Part shown: positions 24,975 to 33,301 of the stretch, one piece after another
How positions within the stretch are numbered: the first letter of the stretch is position 1
Layout: each line of letters begins with the position of its first letter
NCBI RefSeq assembly: GCF_900187975.1
Contig: NZ_FZPC01000024.1
Location: forward strand, 1-64,000
Length of the DNA stretch: 64,000 bases
Source of the DNA: Pseudomonas delhiensis
Lineage (GTDB): Bacteria; Pseudomonadota; Gammaproteobacteria; Pseudomonadales; Pseudomonadaceae
Direction of reading: 5' to 3'
The notes under the pieces: generated by a model
Seen by the model: the letters and a program-made list of their open reading frames with translations, nothing else
Told to the model about the DNA's origin: nothing
The model's database searches: none
Program-made: the position numbers and the translations under genes

Positions 24975-25733
24975 ATGCGTCCCGCTACCCACTTAGTTCT
25001 GCTGATCGGTATTTGCCTGCTGGCCCTGCAGGCCAACGCCAGCATCGTCATCACCGGCACCCGCGTGGTCTATCCGGCCAGCGAGCGGGACATCACCGTC
25101 AATATCCGCAACACCGGCAAGACGCCCTCGCTGATCAAGGCCTGGGTGGACCACGGCAAGGGCACGCCGGGCGCCGACAGCCCGGGGCGCTCGCCCTTCA
25201 TCGTCACGCCGCCGGTATCGCGGGTGGACCCGGACAAGGGCCTGCTGCTGCGCATCGCCAATATCGACCGGACGCTGCCCCAGGACCGCGAGTCGGTGTT
25301 CTGGCTGAACGTCCTGGAAGTGCCCTCCAGCAGCCCGGACAAGGCCGGCGCGGCCGCCAGCGGCAACAGCGCGGGCAAGCTGCAGGTGGCCTTCCGTTCG
25401 CAGCTCAAGCTGTTCTACCGCCCCGCGGCGCTCAAGGGCGCGGCCGCCGATGCGGCGCAGCAACTGAAGTGGCGCATCGCCGCCGAAGGCGGCAAGCGCG
25501 TCCTGCGCGCGGTCAACGACCAGCCCTACTCGGTGTCCCTGGCCCGCCTGCACCTGCGCTCGGGGGCCAGGCAATACGCCAACGACGACCTGGACATGGT
25601 CCCGGCCAAGGGCAGCTACGGCATCCCCCTGCCCGCGGACGCGGCGGCCTGGGCCAGGGCCGGCGCCAAGCTCCGCTACACCTGGATCAACGATTTCGGC
25701 GGCCTGATCGAGACCGAAGCCACCGTCGAGTAA
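24975..25733 (+). CDS. Fimbrial periplasmic chaperone (PapD-like)
   Basis: 252 residues from an ATG 8 bases after a very strong AAGGAGG. Signal peptide ending ALQANA, then IVITGTRVVYPASERDITVNIRN and the first Ig domain, with FIVTPPVSRVDPDKGLLLRI and ESVFWLNVLEVP: the conserved Pro-rich subunit-binding region and the WLNV strand of PapD-type chaperones. Second domain about 145-250. Donates a strand to pilin subunits in the periplasm and delivers them to the usher encoded next. Confidence 0.92.
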   Translation: MRPATHLVLLIGICLLALQANASIVITGTRVVYPASERDITVNIRNTGKTPSLIKAWVDHGKGTPGADSPGRSPFIVTPPVSRVDPDKGLLLRIANIDRTLPQDRESVFWLNVLEVPSSSPDKAGAAASGNSAGKLQVAFRSQLKLFYRPAALKGAAADAAQQLKWRIAAEGGKRVLRAVNDQPYSVSLARLHLRSGARQYANDDLDMVPAKGSYGIPLPADAAAWARAGAKLRYTWINDFGGLIETEATVE

Positions 25734-25754
25734 CCCTCCTGCGCGAGGTCCATC

Positions 25755-28286
25755 GTGTTCCCTTCGATACTGTCCCGCACCCTGCGCCTCGGCTGCCTGG
25801 GAGGGCTCTGCTGCGCCCTGCTGCCGGCCCCGGCGCTGGCCGCCGAAGGCCCCGGCGAGGTGCATTTCGACCGCGGCCTGCTGGAGACGCTGGGCATGAG
25901 CACCGACGTTTCCGGGTTCGAGAAGAACCCCTCGGCGCTGCCGCCGGGCACCTACTCGCTGGACCTGACGCTGAACAAGGTGTACTTCGGCCAGCAGGAA
26001 GTGCGCATCGTGCACACCGCCGAGCAGCGCCAGGTCTACTGCTTCGGGCCGGAGCAGCTGGAACAGTGGGGCGTGCTGCTGCCCGGGCCCGCTCCCGGCG
26101 CCGAGCCCGCCGGCGGCGACTGCATCGACCTGCTCGAACGCGTCCCGCAGAGCCGCGTGGACCTGGACGGCGCCAGCGGGGCCATCCACCTCACCCTGCC
26201 CCAGGCCTACGTGAAGCAGCGCCCGCGCAACTACGCGCCGCCGTCGAGCTGGGATTCGGGGATCAACGCCGGCTTCCTCAGCTACACTGGCAACCTCGAC
26301 CGCTCCAGCAACAGCCAGGACACCCGCAACGACCTGTTCCTCGGCCTCAACGGCGGCCTCAACCTGCTGGACTGGCGCCTGCGCCACAACGCCAGCTTCA
26401 GCCATGGCGACACCACCCGCCAGGGCAGCCACTACCGCACGCTGAACAACTACGCCCAGCGCGACCTCACCGGGCTTTCCTCGCAGCTGACCCTCGGCCA
26501 GCACTTCACCGCCGGCGAGATGTTCGACAGCATCCCCTTCACCGGCGTGCAGCTGGAGAGCGACGAACGCATGCTGCCGGAGAGCGAGCGCGGCTTCGCC
26601 CCGGTGGTGCGCGGCATCGCCGACAGCAACGCCACCGTGAAGATCCACCAGGGCCAGCAGCTGATCCACCAGGTCAGCGTCCCGCCCGGCCCCTTCGTCA
26701 TCGACGACCTGTACAACACCGGCTACACCGAGGACCTGCAGGTCACGGTGATCGAGGCCGACGGCCGCGAGAAGACCTTCAGCGTGCCCTACTCCTACGC
26801 CGCCGAACTGCTCAGGCCCGGCGCCTCGCGCTACCAGGTCGCCTCGGGCAGCTATCGCGGCGAGGACGTCGGCAACCCGCTGAAATTCGTCCAGGGCGGC
26901 TACCGCCGGGGCCTGAGCAACAACCTCAGCGCCTATTCCGGCGCGGTGCTCGCCGACAGCTACATGGCCTCGCTGATCGGCGCCGCGCTGAACACCTCGC
27001 TGGGCGCCTTCTCGGTGGACGCCACCGTCTCGCGCTTCGACGCGCTGCCCGGCGAGGCCGGCGCCCAGGGCATGCCCGACAATGGCGAAAGCTACCGCCT
27101 GGCCTACAACAAGAGCTTCGGCGGCACCCACCTGCAACTGTCCTACCGCCGCTCGGACAAGGGCTACCTGGGGCTGGCCGCCGCGGCCGACGCCCTGGAC
27201 ACCGACAACGCCAACCTGTTCCGCGAACGCGACCGCGTCCAGCTCAACCTCAGCCAGGCGCTGGGCGGCGGCAGCCTGTACCTGTCCGGCGTGGGGCAGA
27301 CCTACTGGACCGGGGAGAACCGCAGCCTGACCTTCAGCGGCGGCTTCAGCCGGACCTTCGGCTGGGGCAGCCTGGGCCTGTCGGCGACGCGCTTCCAGAG
27401 CGTCGACGGCTACGACAACCAGTACCTGCTGAGCGTCAGCGTCCCGCTGGGCCGCGAGGCCGGCGCGCCGCGCCTGAGCAGCACCCTGTCGCTGCAGGAC
27501 GCGCGCAACCGCTCGCTGCAGACCAGCCTCAGCGGCATCGCCGGCGAGCAGGGCCAGTGGAACTACAACCTGTACGGCAACGACAGCCAGGCCGAAGACG
27601 GCAACAGCCAGTCCTATGGCGGCAACCTCAACCTGCGCACCGCCGCCAGCTCGCTGGGCGCCAGCCTGGCGCGGGGCGACGGCTTCAGCCGCGAGTCCCT
27701 GTCCGCCCGCGGCAGCCTGGTCGCCTATTCCGGCGGCGTGGCGCTGTCGCCGAACCAGGGCGAGACCATGGCCATAGTCGAGGCCGAAGGCGCGGCGGGC
27801 GCCCTGCTGCCGCGCGGGCGCGTGCATCTGGACGGCGACGGCAAGGCCCTGCTCACCGGGCTGACGCCCTACCGCCACAACGAGATAGTGCTGGACGCCA
27901 AGAGCGCCATCGACGACGTCGAGATCCGCGAGAACATCCAGAAGACCGCGCCGCGCTACGGCGCCATCGTGCGGGTGCCCTACCGCACCCGCAGCGGCAT
28001 CTCGGTGCTGCTCGAGCTGCGCCGCGCCGGCGGCCAGGAGGTGCCCTTCGGCGCCGAGGTCGGCGGCGACGGCGAGGTGCTGGCCTACGTCGGCCAGGAC
28101 AACCTGGTCTACCTGTACCTGGAAAAGGGCCGCGACAGCTACCGGGTATCCTGGGGCGAGGCGGACGAGCAGCAATGCAGCTTCACTTACGCCATGCCCG
28201 CGAAGAAGGACAAGCAAGACACCTACCGGGCCATCCCGGTCGACTGCCAGGCCGCCAGCGGCCAGCCCCGCAAGGAGGAAGCATGA
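25755..28286 (+). CDS. Fimbrial outer-membrane usher (FimD-like)
   Basis: 843 residues from a GTG start, a normal usher length. After the signal peptide comes the N-terminal chaperone-binding domain (VHFDRGLLETLGMSTDVSGF), then the 24-strand barrel with typical motifs (YGGNLNLRTAASSLGASL, RGFAPVVRGIADSNATVKI, PPGPFVIDDLY, GDLQVTV-like EDLQVTVIEADGREK). The C-terminal plug-like domains end with a Cys pair (C near SFTYAMP and the VDC near the end). Overlaps the adhesin start by four bases. Confidence 0.94.
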   Translation: MFPSILSRTLRLGCLGGLCCALLPAPALAAEGPGEVHFDRGLLETLGMSTDVSGFEKNPSALPPGTYSLDLTLNKVYFGQQEVRIVHTAEQRQVYCFGPEQLEQWGVLLPGPAPGAEPAGGDCIDLLERVPQSRVDLDGASGAIHLTLPQAYVKQRPRNYAPPSSWDSGINAGFLSYTGNLDRSSNSQDTRNDLFLGLNGGLNLLDWRLRHNASFSHGDTTRQGSHYRTLNNYAQRDLTGLSSQLTLGQHFTAGEMFDSIPFTGVQLESDERMLPESERGFAPVVRGIADSNATVKIHQGQQLIHQVSVPPGPFVIDDLYNTGYTEDLQVTVIEADGREKTFSVPYSYAAELLRPGASRYQVASGSYRGEDVGNPLKFVQGGYRRGLSNNLSAYSGAVLADSYMASLIGAALNTSLGAFSVDATVSRFDALPGEAGAQGMPDNGESYRLAYNKSFGGTHLQLSYRRSDKGYLGLAAAADALDTDNANLFRERDRVQLNLSQALGGGSLYLSGVGQTYWTGENRSLTFSGGFSRTFGWGSLGLSATRFQSVDGYDNQYLLSVSVPLGREAGAPRLSSTLSLQDARNRSLQTSLSGIAGEQGQWNYNLYGNDSQAEDGNSQSYGGNLNLRTAASSLGASLARGDGFSRESLSARGSLVAYSGGVALSPNQGETMAIVEAEGAAGALLPRGRVHLDGDGKALLTGLTPYRHNEIVLDAKSAIDDVEIRENIQKTAPRYGAIVRVPYRTRSGISVLLELRRAGGQEVPFGAEVGGDGEVLAYVGQDNLVYLYLEKGRDSYRVSWGEADEQQCSFTYAMPAKKDKQDTYRAIPVDCQAASGQPRKEEA

Positions 28287-29287
28287 TCCGCCGCCCCGCC
28301 ACCCTGCTCCACGGCCTCGCCCTGGCCGCCTGCCTGCTGCAGGCGCTCCCGGCCCGGGCCGACGAATGCCCGGTGGAGCCCAACCAGTGCTACTTCACCA
28401 ACCAGCAGTTCACCTACGACGGCGAGCGCTACATCAGCGCCGGGCTGCCGGTGGGCAGCGTGCTGGGCACCCTGAACCTGTCCCTGGACTATGCCTGCCG
28501 CCTGCAGGAGTACCTGGCCGGCGAGGCCGGGCGCTACATAGTGCTGGGCATCGCCAGCGAGGCCAGCCACCGGCAGGGCAACGACTTCGCCACCAACATC
28601 GACGGCCTGGTCTACCGCGTCATCCCCTCCGGCCAGGACGGCGTCGGGGTGAAGCAGGTCGGCGGGGTGGAAAAGCGCATCCAGCTGGGCGTCGTCGGCG
28701 ACCGCAGCCTGGGCCCCAGCCAGTGCGTCAGCGGCTCGCTGTCCAACAGCTTCATCGAGGTGCTGAAGAACGGCAACATCGACACGCCCGGGACCTACCC
28801 GGTCAACTTCCGCGAGCCGGCCCTGTTCGTCGGCTCGCGTTGGAACAACACGCCGCCGGCCTACCCCATCGACCCCTTCCCGGACGTCGCCCTGACCTTC
28901 CTGCCCACCACCTGCGAGATGACCGACGCCCCCACCCGCGTGGATTTCGGCAGCTTCAGCAAGAACCAGTTGCCGCTGCAGCGCCGCTTCGAGTTCCATT
29001 GGCAGTGCGACGGCGGCGCGGTCATCCGCACCACCCTGTCGCCGGCCAGCGGCGTGCTCGCGGAAAACGGCAGCGCGCTGCTGCATGAAAGCGCCGGTTT
29101 GCTGTTGAAGATCAAGGACCTGCTGAACGAGCAGTACGTAGTCTTCAACCAGCCCGTCGAGCACGTGGTACGCTCGCCGCGCTCGCTGAGCTTCGACACC
29201 ACCTTCGAGGCCGAGCTGCTGGCGGGCGCCGAGGTCCGGCCGGGGCCCTTCGAGTTCGTCGTGCTCTACACCACCGAATACAAGTGA
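28283..29287 (+). CDS. Fimbrial tip adhesin (two-domain)
   Basis: 334 residues, start overlapping the usher stop (ATGA). Signal peptide ending LPARADE. The N-terminal half (about 25-205) begins CPVEPNQCYFTNQQFTY with a close Cys pair and has no obvious similarity to FimH or PapG lectins. The C-terminal half (about 210-334) is pilin-like: TFLPTTCEMTDAPTRVDFG ... FHWQCDGG gives the pilin disulfide and VVLYTTEY the terminal strand. Size and position (last gene, behind the usher) mark it as the receptor-binding tip protein; ligand unknown. Confidence 0.82.
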   Translation: MIRRPATLLHGLALAACLLQALPARADECPVEPNQCYFTNQQFTYDGERYISAGLPVGSVLGTLNLSLDYACRLQEYLAGEAGRYIVLGIASEASHRQGNDFATNIDGLVYRVIPSGQDGVGVKQVGGVEKRIQLGVVGDRSLGPSQCVSGSLSNSFIEVLKNGNIDTPGTYPVNFREPALFVGSRWNNTPPAYPIDPFPDVALTFLPTTCEMTDAPTRVDFGSFSKNQLPLQRRFEFHWQCDGGAVIRTTLSPASGVLAENGSALLHESAGLLLKIKDLLNEQYVVFNQPVEHVVRSPRSLSFDTTFEAELLAGAEVRPGPFEFVVLYTTEYK

Positions 29288-29294
29288 GCCGCCC

Positions 29295-29651
29295 ATGTAC
29301 CTCTGGCTGAAGCACCTGCACATCACCCTGGCGATCCTCAGCAGCCTGCTGTTCCTCTGGCGCCTGGGGCTGAACTGGCTGGGCCGGCGCCTGGCCGGCT
29401 GGCAGCGCTGGGCGCCGCACCTGGTGGACAGCCTGCTGCTGCTCAGCGCCCTGGGCCTGGTGCACCTGGCCATGCCCTGGCCGCTGCCGCTGTGGCTGCA
29501 GGCCAAGCTGGGGCTGCTGCTGGGCTACATCGTGCTCGCCGCCTTCGCCATGCGCAGCGCCGCGCGCGGGCCCAAGGCGCTGCTCAGCGCCCTGGCCCTG
29601 GCGTGCCTGGGCGGCATCTTCTACCTGGCGCTGAACAAGCCCTGGTGGTGA
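29295..29651 (+). CDS. SirB2-family membrane protein
   Basis: 118 residues with four hydrophobic segments (LKHLHITLAILSSLLFLWRL, LVDSLLLLSALGLVHLAM, LGLLLGYIVLAAFAM, LALACLGGIFYLAL). The H-x2-H of LKHLHIT is typical of SirB2 proteins, whose function is not established. It starts 7 bases after the adhesin stop, so it may be read with the fimbrial genes, though it is usually unrelated to fimbriae. Convergent with the epimerase gene. Confidence 0.82.
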   Translation: MYLWLKHLHITLAILSSLLFLWRLGLNWLGRRLAGWQRWAPHLVDSLLLLSALGLVHLAMPWPLPLWLQAKLGLLLGYIVLAAFAMRSAARGPKALLSALALACLGGIFYLALNKPWW

Positions 29652-30590
29652 TCAGCGCCCGAGCAGGCGCGCCAGCCCCTCGCCGATCGGCGTCGGCCGC
29701 TCCAGGCGGTAGTGCGCCAGCAGGCGGACGTTGTCGGCACGGGAATGGCGGATGTCGCCGGGGCGCGCCTCGGCGTGGCTCACCGGCGGCAGGCCGCCGA
29801 CCAGCGTGTCTATCTCGCCGAGCAGCTGGTTCAGGCTGGTCACCTGGTTCAGCCCGACGTTGACCGCCCCTTCCGGCACCTGCCGCGCCTCCAGCGCCTG
29901 CACCAGCAGTTGCACCAGGTCGGCGACGTAGATGAAGTCGCGGGTCTGCTCGCCGTCGCCGAACACGGTGATCGGCTGCCCGTTCAGGGCCCGCTGGGTG
30001 AAGATGCTGATCACCCCGGAATAGGGCGAGGACGGGTCCTGGCGCGGGCCATAGACGTTGAAGAATCGGAATACCGCCGGCTCCAGGCCATGCTGGCGGC
30101 GGTAGAAGTCGAGGTAGTACTCGCCGGCCAGCTTATCCGCGGCATAGGGCGTCAGCGGCGCCTTCGGCAGGTCCTCGACTATCGCCGTGCCCTGGCCGTT
30201 CTGGCCGTAGACGGCGGCGCTGGAGGCGTACAGCACGCGCCGGATGCCGGCTTCGCGCAGCGCCTCGCAGAGGTTCAGGGTGCCGATGAAGTTGCTCTGG
30301 TGGGTGGCCACCGGGTCGTCCACCGAGGCTTGCACCGAGGCCACCGCGGCCAGGTGCACCACCGCCTGGCAGCCGTCCAGGGCACGGCGGACCAGCGCCG
30401 CGTCGGCGACGTCGCCGACCAGCAGCTCCACCGCCGCGTCGAGGTTCTCGCGCTTGCCGGTGGACAGGTTGTCCAGCACGCGCACGCGGTAGCCGCGCGC
30501 CAGCAGCGCGTCGGCCAGGTGCGAGCCGATGAAGCCCGCGCCGCCGGTGATGAGGACGGGCTGGGCGCAGGTGGGGGAGATGTCAGCCAT
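29652..30590 (-). CDS. NAD-dependent epimerase/dehydratase (UDP-glucose 4-epimerase-like)
   Basis: 312 residues. N-terminal Rossmann motif GGAGFIGSHLADALL (about 16-30), YASSAAVYG serine site, PYAADKLAGEYY catalytic Tyr-x3-Lys, RFFNVYGPRQDPSSPYSGVI nucleotide-sugar loop. Extended SDR enzyme acting on UDP-sugars for surface polysaccharide. Its start lies 8 bases inside the end of the upstream RmlD-like gene. The pair follows oprG directly in P. aeruginosa; here the fimbrial locus sits between. Confidence 0.87.
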   Translation of the reverse strand: MADISPTCAQPVLITGGAGFIGSHLADALLARGYRVRVLDNLSTGKRENLDAAVELLVGDVADAALVRRALDGCQAVVHLAAVASVQASVDDPVATHQSNFIGTLNLCEALREAGIRRVLYASSAAVYGQNGQGTAIVEDLPKAPLTPYAADKLAGEYYLDFYRRQHGLEPAVFRFFNVYGPRQDPSSPYSGVISIFTQRALNGQPITVFGDGEQTRDFIYVADLVQLLVQALEARQVPEGAVNVGLNQVTSLNQLLGEIDTLVGGLPPVSHAEARPGDIRHSRADNVRLLAHYRLERPTPIGEGLARLLGR

Positions 30591-31467
30591 GACGGTAGTA
30601 ACGGTCCAGTAGGGTCGGCAGCGCGGCGCGCCAGGCGCGCGGCTTGATGCCGAAGGTGTGGAGGATCTTCTTGCAGGCGAGCACCGCGTGCTGCGGTTCC
30701 TCGCTGGCATCCGGGCGCGCCGCGTGGGCCTGGGCGACGGGGTCGCGCAGGGCCTGGCCGGCGAGGGTCCGGGCCTCGGCGACGATCACCTGGCCCAGGG
30801 CCAGGGTGGTGGTGGCCTCGAGGCCGCCGTAATGGTAGGTGCCCCACAGCGGCGCCTGGCAGTCCAGCTGCTTGAGCACCGAGAGGATCACCCGCGCGGC
30901 GTCGTCCACCGGGGTGGGGTTGCCGCGGCGGTCGTCCGCCAGGTACAGCTCCTCCTCGCCCAGGGCGCGGCTGAGGAAGCGGTCCAGGCTGCCGCCCGGG
31001 CTGTCGTCCAGCAGCCAGCCGAAGCGCAGCAGCACGTGGCGCGGGCAGGTGGCGCGGACCCACTGCTCCATGCGCCACAGCGCCTGGCCGCGGCGGCCCA
31101 GGGGCAGCGGCTCGTCCTTCTCGCTGTAGGCGGTGGCGCGGGCGCCGTCGAACACCCGGTAGCTGGAAGGCTGCAGCAGGAGGATCTCGTAGTGCTGGCA
31201 GAGCTCGGCCAGGCGCTCCACGGCGCGTTCCTGGGCGGCCAGGCGGGCGTCGTCGACCTGCTCGGCCTGGAACCAGTCGTGGTAGTAGGCGAGGTTGATC
31301 ACCGCGTCGGGGCGGGTCTCGTCCAGCAGCAGGGTCAGGCTGGAGGCATCCCAGCCCTGCTCGGGCGGGCGCGGGGCGAGGAAGCCGATGTCTTCCTCGG
31401 CTCCCAGGCGGATCAGCGCCTGTCCCAGGGCATTACCGCCACCCAACAGCATCAGGCGCATACGCAT
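30583..31467 (-). CDS. RmlD-like sugar-nucleotide reductase/epimerase
   Basis: 294 residues; start MRMRLMLLGGGNALGQALIR is chosen because the nucleotide-binding strand begins here (a GTG 10 codons upstream is possible). Extended SDR fold of the dTDP-4-dehydrorhamnose reductase type: TRPDAVINLAYYHDW, LLLQPSSYRVFDGARATAYSEKDEPLP and LLRFGWLLDD. The usual Tyr-x3-Lys is not cleanly visible, so catalytic activity is uncertain. Overlaps the epimerase gene and likely acts in the same glycan pathway. Confidence 0.78.
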   Translation of the reverse strand: MRMRLMLLGGGNALGQALIRLGAEEDIGFLAPRPPEQGWDASSLTLLLDETRPDAVINLAYYHDWFQAEQVDDARLAAQERAVERLAELCQHYEILLLQPSSYRVFDGARATAYSEKDEPLPLGRRGQALWRMEQWVRATCPRHVLLRFGWLLDDSPGGSLDRFLSRALGEEELYLADDRRGNPTPVDDAARVILSVLKQLDCQAPLWGTYHYGGLEATTTLALGQVIVAEARTLAGQALRDPVAQAHAARPDASEEPQHAVLACKKILHTFGIKPRAWRAALPTLLDRYYRHG

Positions 31468-31810
31468 CTTCAGGGGGTCACTCGAATCGTGGGCCACGGC
31501 CGGCGGCGTTTCGCCGACGCTTTGCCGGCATTTTTCCTGCGCACCGGAACAGCGTCAAGCACGGCGCCACGCGCGGCGCGGCCTGGGCGTCCGAAAAAGC
31601 GCGGGCTGCGGCGGCGGGGACGGCCAGCGGAAAACCGGCCCGACAGCCGCGGCGGCCCCCTGCGACCGCTTGTCACGTCCCGGCGCCACACCGCATGGAA
31701 TAGCGGCCACGGCCCATCTGATATGGTTTTTTCCGGCGGACCTGAAGCTGTTTCGGCCAGCAGCCCCTTCCTATAGTCGCGGCGCATCCCCAGCCTGATG
31801 GGCCACGACA
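31468..31810. other. Divergent spacer between RmlD-like gene and ccoG
   Basis: No supportable gene. It should hold the ccoG promoter; a TATAGT -10-like hexamer lies at 31772-31777 without a good -35. I see no clear ANR box here, although ccoG-type genes are often oxygen-regulated. Confidence 0.4.
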
Positions 31811-33226
31811 ATGAGCCAGAGAATCCCCGCGAAGATCGTCGAGATCGCCGCCCCGCACGCCTTCACCCCGCCGCCCAGGCCGCTCTCGGCGGTCACCCCG
31901 ACGGTCTACACCAAGCGTTTCAGCGGGCGCTTCCGCGACCTGCGGCGGCTCGGCGGCGCGCTGCTGTTCGCGCTGTTCTTCGGCACCCTGTGGCTGCAGT
32001 GGAACGGCCGCCAGGCGGTGCTCTGGGACCTGCCCGAGCGCAAGTTCTACATCTTCGGCGCGACCTTCTGGCCGCAGGACCTGATCCTGCTCTCGGCGCT
32101 ACTGATCATCGCCGCCTTCGGCCTGTTCTTCATCACCGTGCTGGCCGGCCGCGTGTGGTGCGGCTACACCTGCCCGCAGAGCGTGTGGACCTGGATCTTC
32201 ATGTGGGCCGAGCAGGTCACCGAGGGCGACCGCAACCAGCGCATGAAGCTGGACAAGGCCCCGCCCAGCGCCGCCAAGTACCTGCGCAAGGGAGCCAAGC
32301 ACGGGCTCTGGCTGCTGGTCAGCCTGGCCACGGCGCTGACCTTCGTCGGCTACTTCACCCCGGTGCGGCCGCTGGTGGCGGACCTCTTCACCCTGAACCT
32401 GGACCTGGAAAGCGCCTTCTGGGTGGCCTTCTTCGCCGCCGCCACCTACGCCAACGCCGGCTGGCTGCGCGAGCAGGTGTGCATCCACATGTGCCCCTAC
32501 TCGCGCTTCCAGAGCGTGATGTTCGACAAGGACACCCTGACCGTTTCCTACGACGCCGCCCGCGGCGAAACCCGTGGCGCGCGCAAGAAGGACGCCGCGC
32601 CCAGGGCCCTCGGCCTGGGCGACTGCATCGACTGCCAGCAATGCGTGCAGGTCTGCCCCACCGGCATCGACATCCGCGACGGCCTGCAGATAGCCTGCAT
32701 CGGCTGCGCCGCCTGCGTCGACGCCTGCGACTCGGTGATGGACAAGATGGGCTACGCCCGCGGCCTGGTGCGCTACACCTCCGAACGCGCCCTGGAAGGC
32801 GGCCGCACCCACCTGCTGCGGCCGCGCCTGGTCGGCTACGCGGCGGTGCTGCTGGCCATGTTCGGCGCCTTCGCATGGGCCCTGCAGGCGCGCCCGCTGA
32901 TCGCCCTGGACGTGGCCCGCGACCGCGGCCTGTTCCGCGAGAACGCCGAAGGCCTGATCGAGAACGTCTACAACCTCAAGCTGATCAACAAGACGCAGCA
33001 GGCGCAGCGCTACCGCCTGAGCCTGGCCGAGGCCGGCGGCTACCGCCTGCAGGGCGCCGTCGAACAGCGCCTGGAGCCGGGCGAGATCCGCGACTTCGCC
33101 GTCTCGGTGGCGCGCCTCGAAGCGGGCGGCAGCGGCGGCCCAGCGCCCCTGCACTTCCGCGTGACGGCGCAGCAGGGCGGCGAACAGGTCGAGGCGGCCA
33201 GCACCTTCGTCGCGCCGAGGCGCTGA
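31811..33226 (+). CDS. ccoG: Cytochrome c oxidase accessory protein CcoG (FixG-type Fe-S membrane protein)
   Basis: 471 residues. N-terminal membrane region with VWCGYTCPQSVW (about 113-124) and ICIHMCPYSRFQ-like Cys motif (about 220), then a ferredoxin domain with two 4Fe-4S motifs: CIDCQQCVQVCPTG and CIGCAACVDACDSVM (about 271-305). The C-terminal periplasmic Ig-like domain spans about 355-470. Known role: copper handling (Cu(II) reduction) during assembly of cbb3 oxidases. Followed by the MocR gene, as in P. aeruginosa. Confidence 0.93.
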   Translation: MSQRIPAKIVEIAAPHAFTPPPRPLSAVTPTVYTKRFSGRFRDLRRLGGALLFALFFGTLWLQWNGRQAVLWDLPERKFYIFGATFWPQDLILLSALLIIAAFGLFFITVLAGRVWCGYTCPQSVWTWIFMWAEQVTEGDRNQRMKLDKAPPSAAKYLRKGAKHGLWLLVSLATALTFVGYFTPVRPLVADLFTLNLDLESAFWVAFFAAATYANAGWLREQVCIHMCPYSRFQSVMFDKDTLTVSYDAARGETRGARKKDAAPRALGLGDCIDCQQCVQVCPTGIDIRDGLQIACIGCAACVDACDSVMDKMGYARGLVRYTSERALEGGRTHLLRPRLVGYAAVLLAMFGAFAWALQARPLIALDVARDRGLFRENAEGLIENVYNLKLINKTQQAQRYRLSLAEAGGYRLQGAVEQRLEPGEIRDFAVSVARLEAGGSGGPAPLHFRVTAQQGGEQVEAASTFVAPRR

Positions 33227-33301
33227 GCGATGGCCCCGCGGCATGGCGGCGGCGCCGCGCAACGCCTAGAGTGGGAGCTCCCCAACGGCCCCCGGGACAC
33301 G

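Noticed and set aside
24953-28280. Very long plus-strand frame in a second register across the chaperone and usher genes
   Set aside because: Arg/Pro/Gly-rich out-of-frame translation; the chaperone and usher frames hold all motifs. Only its distal part coincides with the true adhesin frame.
30583-31497. GTG start 10 codons upstream for the RmlD-like protein
   Set aside because: Adds residues before the first Rossmann strand with no better ribosome binding site; kept only as an alternative.
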